Part shown: piece by piece, positions 48,922 to 57,378 of the stretch
Layout: every line of letters begins with the position of its first letter
Numbering within the stretch: the stretch's first letter is position 1
NCBI RefSeq assembly: GCF_001014645.1
Contig: NZ_LASZ01000004.1
Coordinates: forward strand, 124,001 to 188,000
DNA length: 64,000 nucleotides
Direction: 5' to 3'
Source: Luteimonas sp. FCS-9
GTDB lineage: Bacteria; Pseudomonadota; Gammaproteobacteria; Xanthomonadales; Xanthomonadaceae
Made by a program: the position numbers and the translations under genes
The notes under the pieces: generated by a model
Seen by the model: only the letters and a program-made list of their open reading frames with translations
The model's database searches: none
What the model was told of the DNA's origin: nothing

Positions 48922-49710
48922 CTACCGGTCGCGTTCGCCGGCCAGCCGGGCCATCCGCTGGGCGTCGGCCAGAATGCCGCGCAGCAGCCGCACCTCCTGC
49001 GCGTCGAGCCCGGTCCGCACGAACAACCGTCGCAGCTTGCGCATCGCCGAGTCCGGCGCGCGGCCCTTGTGGAAGTCGATTGCCTCGAGCGTGTCGGCCA
49101 GCTGGGCGAAGAAGCCCTCGAGCTGCGCGTGCGGCACCGCGTCCGCAGGCGCAGGCGTCACCGCCTGCGGCGCCGAGACCTCGCCCAGCAACGCCAGCCG
49201 CAGTTCGTAGCTGAGCACCTGGACCGCGGCCGCGAGGTTCAGCGAGCTGTAGTCGGGATTGGCCGGGATGTGCACCGCCGCATGGCACAGCTGCAGTTCC
49301 GCGTTCTCAAGGCCGGTGCGTTCGCGGCCGAACACCAGCGCGACCTCGCCGCCGGACACCGCCTGCGCGTGCGCCGTCGTCGCCGCCTCGCGCGGGCGCA
49401 GTTCGCGCAGCTGCACCCGGCGGCTGCGCGCGGTGCAGCCCAGCACCAGGCGGCAGTCGGCGACCGCCTCGGCCAGCGTGTCGAACCGCACGGCCGACGC
49501 CAGCACGTCGTCGGCACCGGCGGCCATCGCCTCGGCCTCGGCGTGCGGGAACTTCTGCGGCGCGACCAGCACCAGCCGGTGCAGGCCCATCGTCTTGATC
49601 GCGCGCGCGGCCGAGCCGATGTTGCCGGGATGCTGGGTGCCGACGAGCACGATGCGCAGGCGCGCGGCGATCGCGTCGGGCGTGGAATCTGGATTCAGGG
49701 GCGCTTGCAT
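48922..49710 (-). CDS. trmJ: tRNA (cytidine/uridine-2'-O-)-methyltransferase TrmJ
   Basis: The 262-residue SPOUT methyltransferase has RIVLVGTQHPGNIGSAARAIKTMG (family motif 1, broken around residues 19-42), VFGRERTGLENAEL (motif 2) and YSSLNLAAAVQVLSYEL (motif 3). TrmJ methylates the ribose of residue 32 in tRNA. Length and C-terminal helical extension match gammaproteobacterial TrmJ. It is divergent from suhB across 86 bases, an order common in this family. Confidence 0.94.
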   Translation of the reverse strand: MQAPLNPDSTPDAIAARLRIVLVGTQHPGNIGSAARAIKTMGLHRLVLVAPQKFPHAEAEAMAAGADDVLASAVRFDTLAEAVADCRLVLGCTARSRRVQLRELRPREAATTAHAQAVSGGEVALVFGRERTGLENAELQLCHAAVHIPANPDYSSLNLAAAVQVLSYELRLALLGEVSAPQAVTPAPADAVPHAQLEGFFAQLADTLEAIDFHKGRAPDSAMRKLRRLFVRTGLDAQEVRLLRGILADAQRMARLAGERDR

Positions 49711-49796
49711 GGCGCGAATGGTAAACTGCGCGACCGGCCAAGCGCCGGCACCGCTCTTTCTCCCCTCGAACCTGCCCGCGCCCGGAGTCGTCCGCG

Positions 49797-50627
49797 ATGC
49801 TTCAACCTGCTGTCAACATCATGGTCAAGGCGGCGCGTGCCGGCGGCAACGTCCTGCTGCGCAACATGCACAAGCTCGACGCGCTGAACGTCGTCGAGAA
49901 GGCGCGGCTGGACTATGCCAGCGAGGTCGACGGCCTGGCCGAGGAAGCGATCGTCAAGGAACTGCGCCGGGCCCATCCCGACTACGCCATCCTCGGCGAG
50001 GAAGGCGGCGCCAAGCCCGGCCGCAACGGCGCGAGCCGCTACACCTGGGTCATCGACCCGCTCGACGGCACCAGCAACTACCTGCGCGGCTTCCCGCACT
50101 GGTGCGTGTCGATCGCGCTGGTCGAGGGCGGCGAACCGCTGCACGGCGTGATCTTCGACCCGCTGCGCAACGAGCTGTTCACTGCCACGCGCGGCGCCGG
50201 CGCCCAGCTCAATGAGCGTCGCATCCGCGTGGCCGACCGCAAGGAGCTGTCGGGCGCGATGATCGGCACCGGTTTCGCCCCGCGCGAGCGCAAGCGCGCC
50301 GGCGCCCAGCTGCGCGCGGTCGAGGCGCTGCTCGAATCCGCCGAGGACGTCCGCCGTGCCGGCTCGGCCGCGCTCGACCTCGCCTACGTCGCGGCCGGTC
50401 GCAGCGACGCCTACTTCGAGGCCGGCGTGCACCCGTGGGACATCGCCGCCGGCGTGCTGCTGGTCCGCGAGGCCGGCGGTCGCGTCAGCGACTTCAAGGG
50501 CCGCGCCACCGGCCCGCTCAACGTCGCCTTCGCCGGCGGCCGCCCGGTCCTCGCCGCCAACGTCCGCCTGATCGAACCGCTGCAGCAGGTGCTGGTGTCG
50601 TCGGGGTATGCGAAGGAGTTCGACTGA
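49797..50627 (+). CDS. suhB: inositol-1-monophosphatase SuhB
   Basis: The 276-residue enzyme has metal-binding motifs ILGEEGG (about residues 62-68), [19 protein letters not shown] and [15 protein letters not shown]. It hydrolyses inositol monophosphate and, as SuhB, associates with the NusA/transcription antitermination complex in rRNA synthesis. Start [14 protein letters not shown] matches SuhB N-termini. A strong terminator follows. Confidence 0.95.
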   Translation: MLQPAVNIMVKAARAGGNVLLRNMHKLDALNVVEKARLDYASEVDGLAEEAIVKELRRAHPDYAILGEEGGAKPGRNGASRYTWVIDPLDGTSNYLRGFPHWCVSIALVEGGEPLHGVIFDPLRNELFTATRGAGAQLNERRIRVADRKELSGAMIGTGFAPRERKRAGAQLRAVEALLESAEDVRRAGSAALDLAYVAAGRSDAYFEAGVHPWDIAAGVLLVREAGGRVSDFKGRATGPLNVAFAGGRPVLAANVRLIEPLQQVLVSSGYAKEFD

Positions 50628-50689
50628 TCCAGCGCCCGGCGCTGGATCAGCGTGTTCGGGGCCCGTAGCCGGTGACCCCCGAGAGCAGA

Positions 50690-50717
50690 AAGCCGCGCCG
50701 TTGCGCGGCTTTTTTGC
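50690..50717 (+). terminator. intrinsic terminator of suhB
   Basis: AGCCGCGC-CGTT-GCGCGGCT is followed by TTTTTGCTTT. It lies about 65 bases after the suhB stop codon. Confidence 0.88.
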
Positions 50718-50735
50718 TTTGGGTGAAGCGACTCC

Positions 50736-50812
50736 TGTAGGAGCGCGCTCGCGCGCGATGCGCTTCATCAGGAACGCCCGTCGCGCCCATCGCGCGCGAG
50801 CGCGCTCCTACA
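50736..50812. repeat. REP-like inverted repeat
   Basis: Arms TGTAGGAGCGCGCTCGCGCG and CGCGCGAGCGCGCTCCTACA surround a 33-base loop (longer than elsewhere, GCTTCATCAGGAACGCCCGT plus further bases). It lies between the convergent suhB and secF terminators. Confidence 0.9.
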
Positions 50813-50824
50813 AAATGCCAGACA

Positions 50825-50856
50825 CGAAGAAGCCGCGCGATCGCGCGGCTTCTTCG
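50825..50856 (-). terminator. perfect palindrome after secF, probable terminator
   Basis: CGAAGAAGCCGCGCGA and its exact complement are directly adjacent, a 32-base perfect palindrome 19 bases after the secF stop codon. A U-rich run is short (CTTCTTCG), so termination strength is uncertain. Confidence 0.6.
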
Positions 50857-50875
50857 TTGCGGAACCTGTTCGGGC

Positions 50876-51838
50876 TCAGGGCCGCCGCGCCAGCGCCGCC
50901 TCGTCCCTGGCCTTGGGCAGCAGGTCCTGCTTGGTGACGCGCAGCACGCCGTAGGTCAGCAGCGGGCAGGCGATGAAGATCGACGACAGCGTGCCGACGA
51001 CCGCGCCCATCATCTGCGTCAGCGCCAGGCCTTCGAGCGAGCCGCCGCCGTAGAGGAACAGCGCCAGCACCGACAGGAAGAACACCAGCGAGGTGATGAT
51101 CGTGCGCGAGAGCGTCTGGTTGATCGAGCGGTTGAAGATCTCCAGCGGCTCGGCGCGCACGCCGCGGAAGTTCTCGCGCACGCGGTCGAACACCACGATG
51201 GTGTCGTTGATCGAGAAGCCCATCACCGACAGCAGTCCGGCCAGCACCGTCAGGTCGAACTCCCGGCCGGTCAGCGAGAACAGCGCGGCGACCACCAGCA
51301 CGTCGAACAGCGTGGTCACGCTGGCCACGACCGCGAACTTCCACTCGAAGCGCACGCTGATGTAGAGCAGGAAACCCACCAGCACGAAGATCGCGGCGTA
51401 GATCGCGTTCTTGCGCAGGTCGCCCGAGACCTGCGAACCGATCGCCTCGGTGCTCAGGATGCGGCCGGGGTTGCCGTCGCTCGAGGCCGCCGCCAGCACC
51501 TGCTGCGCCAGCTGCGTGTTGCCGTCCACGTTCGCCTGCTCGTCGCCGCGCACGCGGATCAGCAGGTCGTTTCCGCTGCCGAAGGTCTGCACCTGGGCGT
51601 TGGTGATGCCTGCGGTCTCGAGCCGCTCGCGCACGTCGTCGACGCCGACCGGCTGCTCGAAGCGCACGTTCACCGCGGTGCCGCCAGTGAAGTCGAGCGC
51701 GAAGTTGAAGCCCTTCACGCCGATCACCGCGATCGAGGCGACGAACAGCAGGGCGAACAACGAGACCCAGACGTGGCGCAGGCGCATGAAGTCGATGCGC
51801 GTGTTCGCGGGGATCAGGGACAACGGGAAAATGGTCAT
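50876..51838 (-). CDS. secF: protein translocase subunit SecF
   Basis: The 320-residue membrane protein has the SecF hallmark GVKGFNFALDFTGGTAVNV in its first periplasmic segment and six helices with GFSINDTIVVFDRVREN (helix 4-5 motif). With SecD it uses the proton-motive force to assist SecYEG-driven export from the periplasmic side. It lies 15 bases after secD. Confidence 0.96.
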   Translation of the reverse strand: MTIFPLSLIPANTRIDFMRLRHVWVSLFALLFVASIAVIGVKGFNFALDFTGGTAVNVRFEQPVGVDDVRERLETAGITNAQVQTFGSGNDLLIRVRGDEQANVDGNTQLAQQVLAAASSDGNPGRILSTEAIGSQVSGDLRKNAIYAAIFVLVGFLLYISVRFEWKFAVVASVTTLFDVLVVAALFSLTGREFDLTVLAGLLSVMGFSINDTIVVFDRVRENFRGVRAEPLEIFNRSINQTLSRTIITSLVFFLSVLALFLYGGGSLEGLALTQMMGAVVGTLSSIFIACPLLTYGVLRVTKQDLLPKARDEAALARRP

Positions 51839-51853
51839 GTTCGGTCTCTCCCG

Positions 51854-53737
51854 TCAGATCGCCAGGGACTTGAGTTTCTTGCGCGGCGCGTAGATCAGCG
51901 TGACCAGTGCGCGCGAGACGACGATCGCGGTGAACATCGAGGCGACGATGCCGATCACCAGCGTGACCGCGAAGCCCTGCAGCGGGCCTGTGCCGAAGGC
52001 GTACAGCGCGATGCCCGCGATGATGCCGGTCAGGTTGGAGTCGAAGATCGTGTCGGAGGCCTTCTCGTAGCCGGTCACGATCGCCGACTTCGGCGGCATG
52101 CCGGCCCTGAGCTCCTCTCGGATGCGCTCGTTGATCAGCACGTTGGCGTCGACCGACAGGCCGATCGACAGCGCCAGGCCGGCGAAGCCTGGCAGCGACA
52201 TCGTGGCGCCGAACAGCGACATCACCGCGACCACGATCAGCAGGTTCAGGATCAACGCCAAGCAGGTGACGACACCGAACATGCGGTAATAGAGCATGAA
52301 GAACAGCAGCGTGAACAGGAACGCGTAGAGCACGGCGGTGACGCCGCGCTCGACGTTCTCCGCGCCCAGGCTCGGGCCCACGACGCGCTCTTCGACGAAG
52401 TCCATCGGCGCGGCCAGCGCGCCGGCCTTGAGCTGGCGGGCCAGATCGTTGGCCTCGTCGCGGCTCAGGCCGGTGGTCTGGAACTCGCGGCCGAACACGC
52501 CGCGGATCGTCGAGGAGCTGATCACGCGCTCGACGGTGCGCGCCGAACGCACCTCCTCGCCGCCGACGATGCGCACGGTGGGGATGCGCTCGACGTAGAC
52601 GATGCCCAGGCGCTGGCCGACGTTCTCGAGCGTGTGGTCGAGCATGCGCTTGCCGCCCGCGCTGTTGAGCGTGATGCTGACCGACGGCAGGCCGGTCTGC
52701 TGGTCGGTCTGCGGGTTGGCGTTGATCAGCTGATCGCCGGAGACGAGGATGCGCCGCGACAGCAGCAGCGGCTGGTCGAGCTCGTTGTAGTAGATGCGCG
52801 AATCGGCCGGGACGTTGCCCGAGGCCACCGCGGCGGCGGCCTGGTTCTCGTCGCCGGTCACGGCGCGGAACTCGAGGGTCGCGGTCGCGCCGATCAGGCG
52901 CTTGGCCTCGGCGGTGTCCTGCAGGCCCGGCAGCTGGATGACCAGGCGGTCCTCGCCCTGGCGCTGGAGCACCGGTTCGGCGACGCCGATCGAATTGATA
53001 CGGTTGGAGATCACGGTGCGGTTCTGTTCGACCGCATCGGTGGCGATCCGCGCGATCTCGCCCTGCGACAGCCGCACGGTGATGCGGTTGCCGTCGACGG
53101 CGATCTGCGGGCCACCGCCGGCCACGCCCTGCCCCGACGCGCTCGCAAGGCTGGTGGCGATGTGCTGGCGCGCCTGGTCGACATTGGCGCCCTCGGTCAG
53201 CACCACGCCGATGCTGTTGTCGGCACGCCGCTCGACGCTGGAATAGCCGATGCGGTTGTCGCGCAGCACGGTGCGGATGCCGTCGGCGTAGCCGTCGACG
53301 CGCTTCTGCAGCGCCGCGGCCTGGTCGACCTGCATCACGAAGTGCACGCCGCCCTGCAGATCGAGGCCCAGCGACATCGGCCGGGCGCCGAAGCCCGACA
53401 GCCAGTCGGGCACGGTCGAGGCGAGGTTCAGCGCCACCGAGTAGTTCTCGCCCAGCGCCGGCCGCAGCGTGTCGGCGGCGGCGGTCTGGGCGTCGGAATC
53501 GTGCAGCCGGACCAGCAGGTGGTTCTCGTCGATCTCGGTGCCGACCGGCGTCACGCCGGCCTCCTTCAGCAAGCCGTCCACGCGCTGGCGCAGCGCGTCG
53601 TCGACACGCGCGTCGCTGGTGCTCGGGGTGATCTGGACCGAGGGGTTCTTCTGGTAGGCGTTGGGCAGCGCGTACAGCGCTGCCAGGACCAGCACCACCA
53701 GGATCAGGGCGTATTTCCAGCGCGGGAATTCGAGCAT
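51854..53737 (-). CDS. secD: protein translocase subunit SecD
   Basis: The 627-residue protein begins MLEFPRWKYALILVVLVLAA (first helix). It has the large periplasmic P1 domain (with GLDLQGGVHFVMQVD about 121-135) and the five-helix RND-like C-terminal part with LSIGLSVDANVLINERIREE. It partners SecF in protein export. The gene follows yajC by 71 bases, in the order yajC-secD-secF. Confidence 0.97.
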   Translation of the reverse strand: MLEFPRWKYALILVVLVLAALYALPNAYQKNPSVQITPSTSDARVDDALRQRVDGLLKEAGVTPVGTEIDENHLLVRLHDSDAQTAAADTLRPALGENYSVALNLASTVPDWLSGFGARPMSLGLDLQGGVHFVMQVDQAAALQKRVDGYADGIRTVLRDNRIGYSSVERRADNSIGVVLTEGANVDQARQHIATSLASASGQGVAGGGPQIAVDGNRITVRLSQGEIARIATDAVEQNRTVISNRINSIGVAEPVLQRQGEDRLVIQLPGLQDTAEAKRLIGATATLEFRAVTGDENQAAAAVASGNVPADSRIYYNELDQPLLLSRRILVSGDQLINANPQTDQQTGLPSVSITLNSAGGKRMLDHTLENVGQRLGIVYVERIPTVRIVGGEEVRSARTVERVISSSTIRGVFGREFQTTGLSRDEANDLARQLKAGALAAPMDFVEERVVGPSLGAENVERGVTAVLYAFLFTLLFFMLYYRMFGVVTCLALILNLLIVVAVMSLFGATMSLPGFAGLALSIGLSVDANVLINERIREELRAGMPPKSAIVTGYEKASDTIFDSNLTGIIAGIALYAFGTGPLQGFAVTLVIGIVASMFTAIVVSRALVTLIYAPRKKLKSLAI

Positions 53738-53808
53738 TGGCTTGCCTCGGGCGCCGCACGGGCGGCGCCGGGAGAGTTGCCGGGGCGGACCCCGGCAGAA
53801 TCAGGGAA

Positions 53809-54150
53809 TCAGGCCGACTTCAACGTGCCCTTGGGCAGCACGTTGCCGACCGCGCCCTTCTGGACACGGATCTCGACGCGCTCGGCGATCTCGACAGTGA
53901 TGAAGCTCTCGCCGATCCCGCGCACCACGCCGGCGATGCCGCCGTTGGTGATGACCTCGTCGCCGACCGACAGTTTGTCGAGCATCGCGCGATGTTCCTT
54001 GGTCCGCTTCATCTGCGGACGGATCATCAGGAAGTACATGATCGCGATCAGGATGATCGGGAAGGCCAGCGTCGACAGCAGGCTCGGCGCGGCGCCGGCA
54101 GCGGGCGCGGCGGCGTGGGCGGGGGCGATCAGCAGGTCCAGCAGGTTCAT
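53809..54150 (-). CDS. yajC: Sec translocon accessory protein YajC
   Basis: The product is about 113 residues with one membrane helix (LLSTLAFPIILIAIMYFLMI), the motif RPQMKRTKEHRAML and the GDEVITNGGIAGVV beta segment. YajC associates with SecDF. The start MNLLDLLIAPAHA at 54150 matches family N-termini; an in-frame ATG at 54162 would add four residues (MDAQ). Confidence 0.93.
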   Translation of the reverse strand: MNLLDLLIAPAHAAAPAAGAAPSLLSTLAFPIILIAIMYFLMIRPQMKRTKEHRAMLDKLSVGDEVITNGGIAGVVRGIGESFITVEIAERVEIRVQKGAVGNVLPKGTLKSA

Positions 54151-54266
54151 CTGGGCATCCATCAGGGTCGAAAAGGCAGCAGGCGATTATGCCACGGCCG
54201 GCCGGAGGCGCAGGCCGAAGCGCGGATCGGGCGGGAATCGGGGCAATCCGGGCCGCCCGGGGCGGC

Positions 54267-55403
54267 TCAGGCGTCCGGATTCCCCATCCGGGCGCGATAG
54301 AAGGACTCGCGGAAGGCGGCGAAGGTTCCCGCCTCGATCGCCGCGCGCATGTCGGCCATCAGTTTCTGGTAGTACCAGAGGTTGTGCAGCGTGCCCAGCA
54401 TCGGACCGAGCATCTCCCCGCATCGGTCGAGATGGCGCAGGTAGGCGCGGGTGTAGCCCCCGGCGCAGGCCTCGCAGCCGCAACCTTCTTCGATTGGCCG
54501 CAGGTCCTTCTCGAACTTCGCGTTGCGGATGCGGATCGTGCCGGTGGACGTGAAGAAGTGGCCGTTGCGGGCGTTGCGGGTGGGCATCACGCAGTCGAAC
54601 ATGTCGACCCCGCGCGCGACCGCCTCCACCAGGTCCTCGGGCCGGCCCACCCCCATCAGGTAGCGCGGGCGGTCGGCCGGCAGCTGCGGCGTGGTGTGGT
54701 CGAGCATCGCGTTGCGCTCGTCCTCAGTCTCGCCGACCGCCAGCCCGCCGATCGCGTAGCCATCGAACCCGATGGCCTGGAGCCCTTGCGCCGAGCGTGT
54801 GCGCAGGTCGTGGTGCACGCCGCCCTGGACGATGCCGAACAGCGCGGCGTCGTTGCCCTCGTGCGCGCGCTTCGACCGCGCCGCCCAGCGCAGCGACAGT
54901 TCCATCGAGCGCTCGACCACGCGCGGATCCACCGGCTTGCCGTCGACCTGCACCGGCGGGCACTCGTCGAAGATCATCACGATGTCCGAATCGAGCGCCT
55001 TCTGGATGCGCATGCTCTCCTCGGGGCCGAGGAACACGCGCGAGCCGTCGGTCGGCGCGGCGAACGTGACGCCTTCCTCGGTGATCTTGCGCTTGTGCGC
55101 CAGCGAGAAGACCTGGAAGCCGCCCGAATCGGTCAGGATCGGCCCGTCCCAGCGCGCGAAGCCGTGCAGGCCGCCGTGGGCCTCGATGACCTCCAGGCCC
55201 GGGCGCAGGTACAGGTGGAAGGTATTGCCCAGGATGATCTGTGCGCCCAGCGCGCGGATCTGGTGCGGCAGCACCCCCTTGACCGTGCCGTAGGTGCCGA
55301 CCGGCATGAACGCCGGCGTCTCGATCGTGCCGCGCGGGAAGGTCAGGCGGCCGCGGCGGGCGGTACCGTCGGTGGTCTGGAGCTGGAACTGGAGTCGGGA
55401 CAT
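54267..55403 (-). CDS. tgt: queuine tRNA-ribosyltransferase
   Basis: The 378-residue enzyme has [13 protein letters not shown] near the N-terminus, catalytic Asp in [11 protein letters not shown] (about 89), the QGG/GGLAVGE loop and [15 protein letters not shown] containing the nucleophile Asp. The zinc site is CGCEAC followed by Cys/His. It inserts preQ1 for guanine 34 in tRNAs with GUN anticodons. queA, which acts next in the pathway, lies upstream. Confidence 0.97.
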   Translation of the reverse strand: MSRLQFQLQTTDGTARRGRLTFPRGTIETPAFMPVGTYGTVKGVLPHQIRALGAQIILGNTFHLYLRPGLEVIEAHGGLHGFARWDGPILTDSGGFQVFSLAHKRKITEEGVTFAAPTDGSRVFLGPEESMRIQKALDSDIVMIFDECPPVQVDGKPVDPRVVERSMELSLRWAARSKRAHEGNDAALFGIVQGGVHHDLRTRSAQGLQAIGFDGYAIGGLAVGETEDERNAMLDHTTPQLPADRPRYLMGVGRPEDLVEAVARGVDMFDCVMPTRNARNGHFFTSTGTIRIRNAKFEKDLRPIEEGCGCEACAGGYTRAYLRHLDRCGEMLGPMLGTLHNLWYYQKLMADMRAAIEAGTFAAFRESFYRARMGNPDA

Positions 55404-55410
55404 TGGACGG

Positions 55411-55498
55411 CCGGGAGCGGGAATCGGGGATTCGGGATCGGGAAGAGCGGCGCCGCTGCGTTACGAATCCCCACTCCCGAATCCCGAATCCCGGCTCC
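55411..55498. repeat. GGGATTCGGG-type intergenic repeat between tgt and queA
   Basis: GAATCGGGGATTCGGGATCG on the left and ACGAATCCCCACTCCCGAAT on the right form imperfect inverted arms around GGAAGAGCGGCGCCGCTGCG. It is the same family as the arms around 43.6 and 43.75 kb. The right arm encodes the last residues and stop of queA. Confidence 0.8.
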
Positions 55499-56513
55499 AA
55501 AGCAGCATCGCGTCGCCGTAGGAGAAGAACCGGTAGCGCGCGCGCACCGCGTGGTCGTAGGCGGCGAGGATGCGGTCGCGCCCGGCGAACGCCGAGACCA
55601 GCATCAGCAGCGTGGACTCGGGCAGGTGGAAGTTCGTGACCATCGCATCGACGCTGCGAATGCGGTAGCCGGGGAAGATGAAGATGCGCGTCTCGCCGGC
55701 GAACGGATGCAGTTCGCCATCGACGCTGGCGCTCTCGAGCGCGCGCACGACCGTCGTGCCGACCGCGACCACGCGGCCGCCGGACGCGCGCGTGCGTCGG
55801 ATCTGCGCGACCAGTTCGGCGCCGACGTTGAGCCACTCGCTGTGCATGCGGTGCTCGCGGATGTCGTCCACGCGCATCGGCTGGAACGTGCCGGCGCCCA
55901 CGTGCAGCGTCACGTGGCCGAAATCCACCCCGCGCGCGCGCAGGCGCGACAGCAGCGCGTCGTCGAAATGCAGGCCGGCGGTCGGCGCGGCGACCGCGCC
56001 GACCTCGCGCGCGAACACGGTCTGATAGCGCTCGGCGTCGTCCACGCCCGGCTCGCGCCGGATGTACGGCGGCAGCGGCATGCGCCCGGCCTGCAGCAGC
56101 CAGGATTCGAGCGCGCCGTCGACCTCGAAGCGCAGGTGGTAGAAGCCCTCGTCCCGCGCGAGCACCTCGGCATGGCCGCCGCCGTCGAGCACGATGCGTC
56201 CGCCGGGCCGGGGCGCCTTGCTGGCGCCGATCTGCGCGCGCGCCTCGTTGCCGGGCAGCAGCCGCTCGATCAGGATCTCCACGCGCCCGCCGCTGTCCTT
56301 GTGCCCGAACAGCCGGGCCGGGATTACCCGCGTGTCGTTGAACACCAGCAGGTCGCCCGGCTGCAGCAGGTCCGGCAGGTCGCGCACGTGACGGTCGTCG
56401 AACGCAGCGTCGGCGGGCGGCACGACCAGCAGCCGGCTGGCCGAGCGCTCGGCCAGCGGCGCCTGCGCGATCAACTCCTCCGGCAGGTCGAAATGGAAAT
56501 CGGACTTCTTCAA
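55461..56513 (-). CDS. queA: S-adenosylmethionine:tRNA ribosyltransferase-isomerase
   Basis: The 350-residue enzyme starts [20 protein letters not shown] and has [29 protein letters not shown] and [20 protein letters not shown]. It transfers the ribosyl part of S-adenosylmethionine to preQ1 in tRNA, giving epoxyqueuosine. The C-terminus beyond SYGDAMLLW is [11 protein letters not shown], read through a dispersed intergenic repeat, and the TAA stop also lies in it. The catalytic part should be unaffected. Operon queA-tgt-yajC-secD-secF. Confidence 0.96.
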   Translation of the reverse strand: MKKSDFHFDLPEELIAQAPLAERSASRLLVVPPADAAFDDRHVRDLPDLLQPGDLLVFNDTRVIPARLFGHKDSGGRVEILIERLLPGNEARAQIGASKAPRPGGRIVLDGGGHAEVLARDEGFYHLRFEVDGALESWLLQAGRMPLPPYIRREPGVDDAERYQTVFAREVGAVAAPTAGLHFDDALLSRLRARGVDFGHVTLHVGAGTFQPMRVDDIREHRMHSEWLNVGAELVAQIRRTRASGGRVVAVGTTVVRALESASVDGELHPFAGETRIFIFPGYRIRSVDAMVTNFHLPESTLLMLVSAFAGRDRILAAYDHAVRARYRFFSYGDAMLLWSRDSGFGSGDS

Positions 56514-56565
56514 GAGGCGGACGGCGGCATGCGGGCCGACATTGTAATGAAGCCCGCCTCCCCCT

Positions 56566-56634
56566 GTAGGAGCGCGCTCGCGCGCGATGAGGCCCTACCG
56601 GAACGCGCCATCGCGCGCGAGCGCGCTCCTACGG
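56566..56634. repeat. REP-like inverted repeat upstream of queA
   Basis: Arms GTAGGAGCGCGCTCGCGCGC and its complement GCGCGCGAGCGCGCTCCTAC surround the loop GAGGCCCTACCGGAACGCGC. It lies about 50 bases before the queA start, so a queA promoter would have to lie between them or the transcript comes from farther upstream. Confidence 0.9.
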
Positions 56635-56687
56635 GAGATGCGGCGTCCACCCAAGACGCATCGCCCGGTCACGGCCCCCCCACCCCA

Positions 56688-56768
56688 CCATCGGCGCTGC
56701 CGATGGTCCCCCCGCCCCCGTGGGCGGGGGTGGGACGCAGCCGTCTTCCGCCGTGAGCGGAAGACGGC
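56688..56768. terminator. three adjacent hairpins after the Lrp-family gene
   Basis: CCATCGGC-GCT-GCCGATGG (56688-56706), then a C-run/G-run stem around CCCGCCCCCG-TGGGCGGGGG (about 56709-56733), then GCCGTCTTCCGC-CGTGA-GCGGAAGACGGC (56740-56767). The third begins 2-3 bases from the regulator's stop codon and has T-rich sequence on its plus-strand side (TTTATCTTTC). Confidence 0.6.
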
Positions 56769-56769
56769 T

Positions 56770-57201
56770 TTATCTTTCGAACTTGGTCGACAGGATGATC
56801 GACGAGGTCGTGCGCTCGACGCCCTCCAGGCAGCCGATCCGGTCGGTCAGCACGTCCATGTCGGCGACGGTCGGCACCACGCCGAGCGCGATCAGGTCGT
56901 ACGGACCGCTGACCGAGTGCAGCGCGCGCACCGCGTCGATCGCGCGCAGTGCGGTCACCACCGGGGTCATCTGCCGCGGGCGCACGCTGATCATGATCTG
57001 CGCGCGGATGTGGCCCTGCTCGAAGTCGTCGCGCACCCGCACCGTGTAGCCGCCGATGACGCCGTCGCGCTCGAGCCGCTCGATCCGGCTCTGCACGGTC
57101 GTGCGCGACAGCCCGAGCCGGCGCGCGATCTCGGCGGTCGACAGCCGGGCGTTCTCGCGCAGCAGCGACAACAGGCGGACATCGGCGGCCTCCTTATGCA
57201 C
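56770..57201 (-). CDS. Lrp/AsnC-family transcriptional regulator
   Basis: The 143-residue protein has an N-terminal winged HTH (DVRLLSLLRENARLSTAEIA and RRLGLSRTTVQSRIERLERDG) and a C-terminal RAM effector domain (about 65-140, with VVTALRAIDAVRALHSVSGPYDLIALG). It should bind amino acids and act as an octamer or dimer. It is divergent from an aminotransferase gene across a 177-base region with an inverted repeat, so it probably regulates that gene and itself. Confidence 0.92.
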   Translation of the reverse strand: MHKEAADVRLLSLLRENARLSTAEIARRLGLSRTTVQSRIERLERDGVIGGYTVRVRDDFEQGHIRAQIMISVRPRQMTPVVTALRAIDAVRALHSVSGPYDLIALGVVPTVADMDVLTDRIGCLEGVERTTSSIILSTKFER

Positions 57202-57251
57202 TTGTACGATCTCGCTCGGCGATTCGCCGAAACTTTAGCAAGGCATCGTCG

Positions 57252-57275
57252 TTCCGTCGCTATCATTCGACGGAA
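57252..57275. promoter_or_regulatory. candidate operator for the Lrp-family regulator
   Basis: TTCCGTCG and CGACGGAA form a perfect 8-base inverted repeat with an 8-base A/T-richer spacer (CTATCATT). It lies between the divergent regulator and aminotransferase genes. Lrp-type sites are usually about 15 bases with AT-rich centres, so this is a plausible but untested operator. Confidence 0.5.
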
Positions 57276-57378
57276 TCGTCCAGATAATGGAAAGAACGCA
57301 CCGGCTGGGGAGCCGGTCTCGCCCGCTGCGCGAGCCCGCGCCCGCCACCGGCCCGCCTGCCGAACCAGGGAGTCACAC

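Noticed and set aside
56514..56769. preQ1 riboswitch upstream of queA
   Set aside because: No short C-rich loop followed by an A-rich tail is visible. The hairpins present are long GC-rich stems and a REP element.
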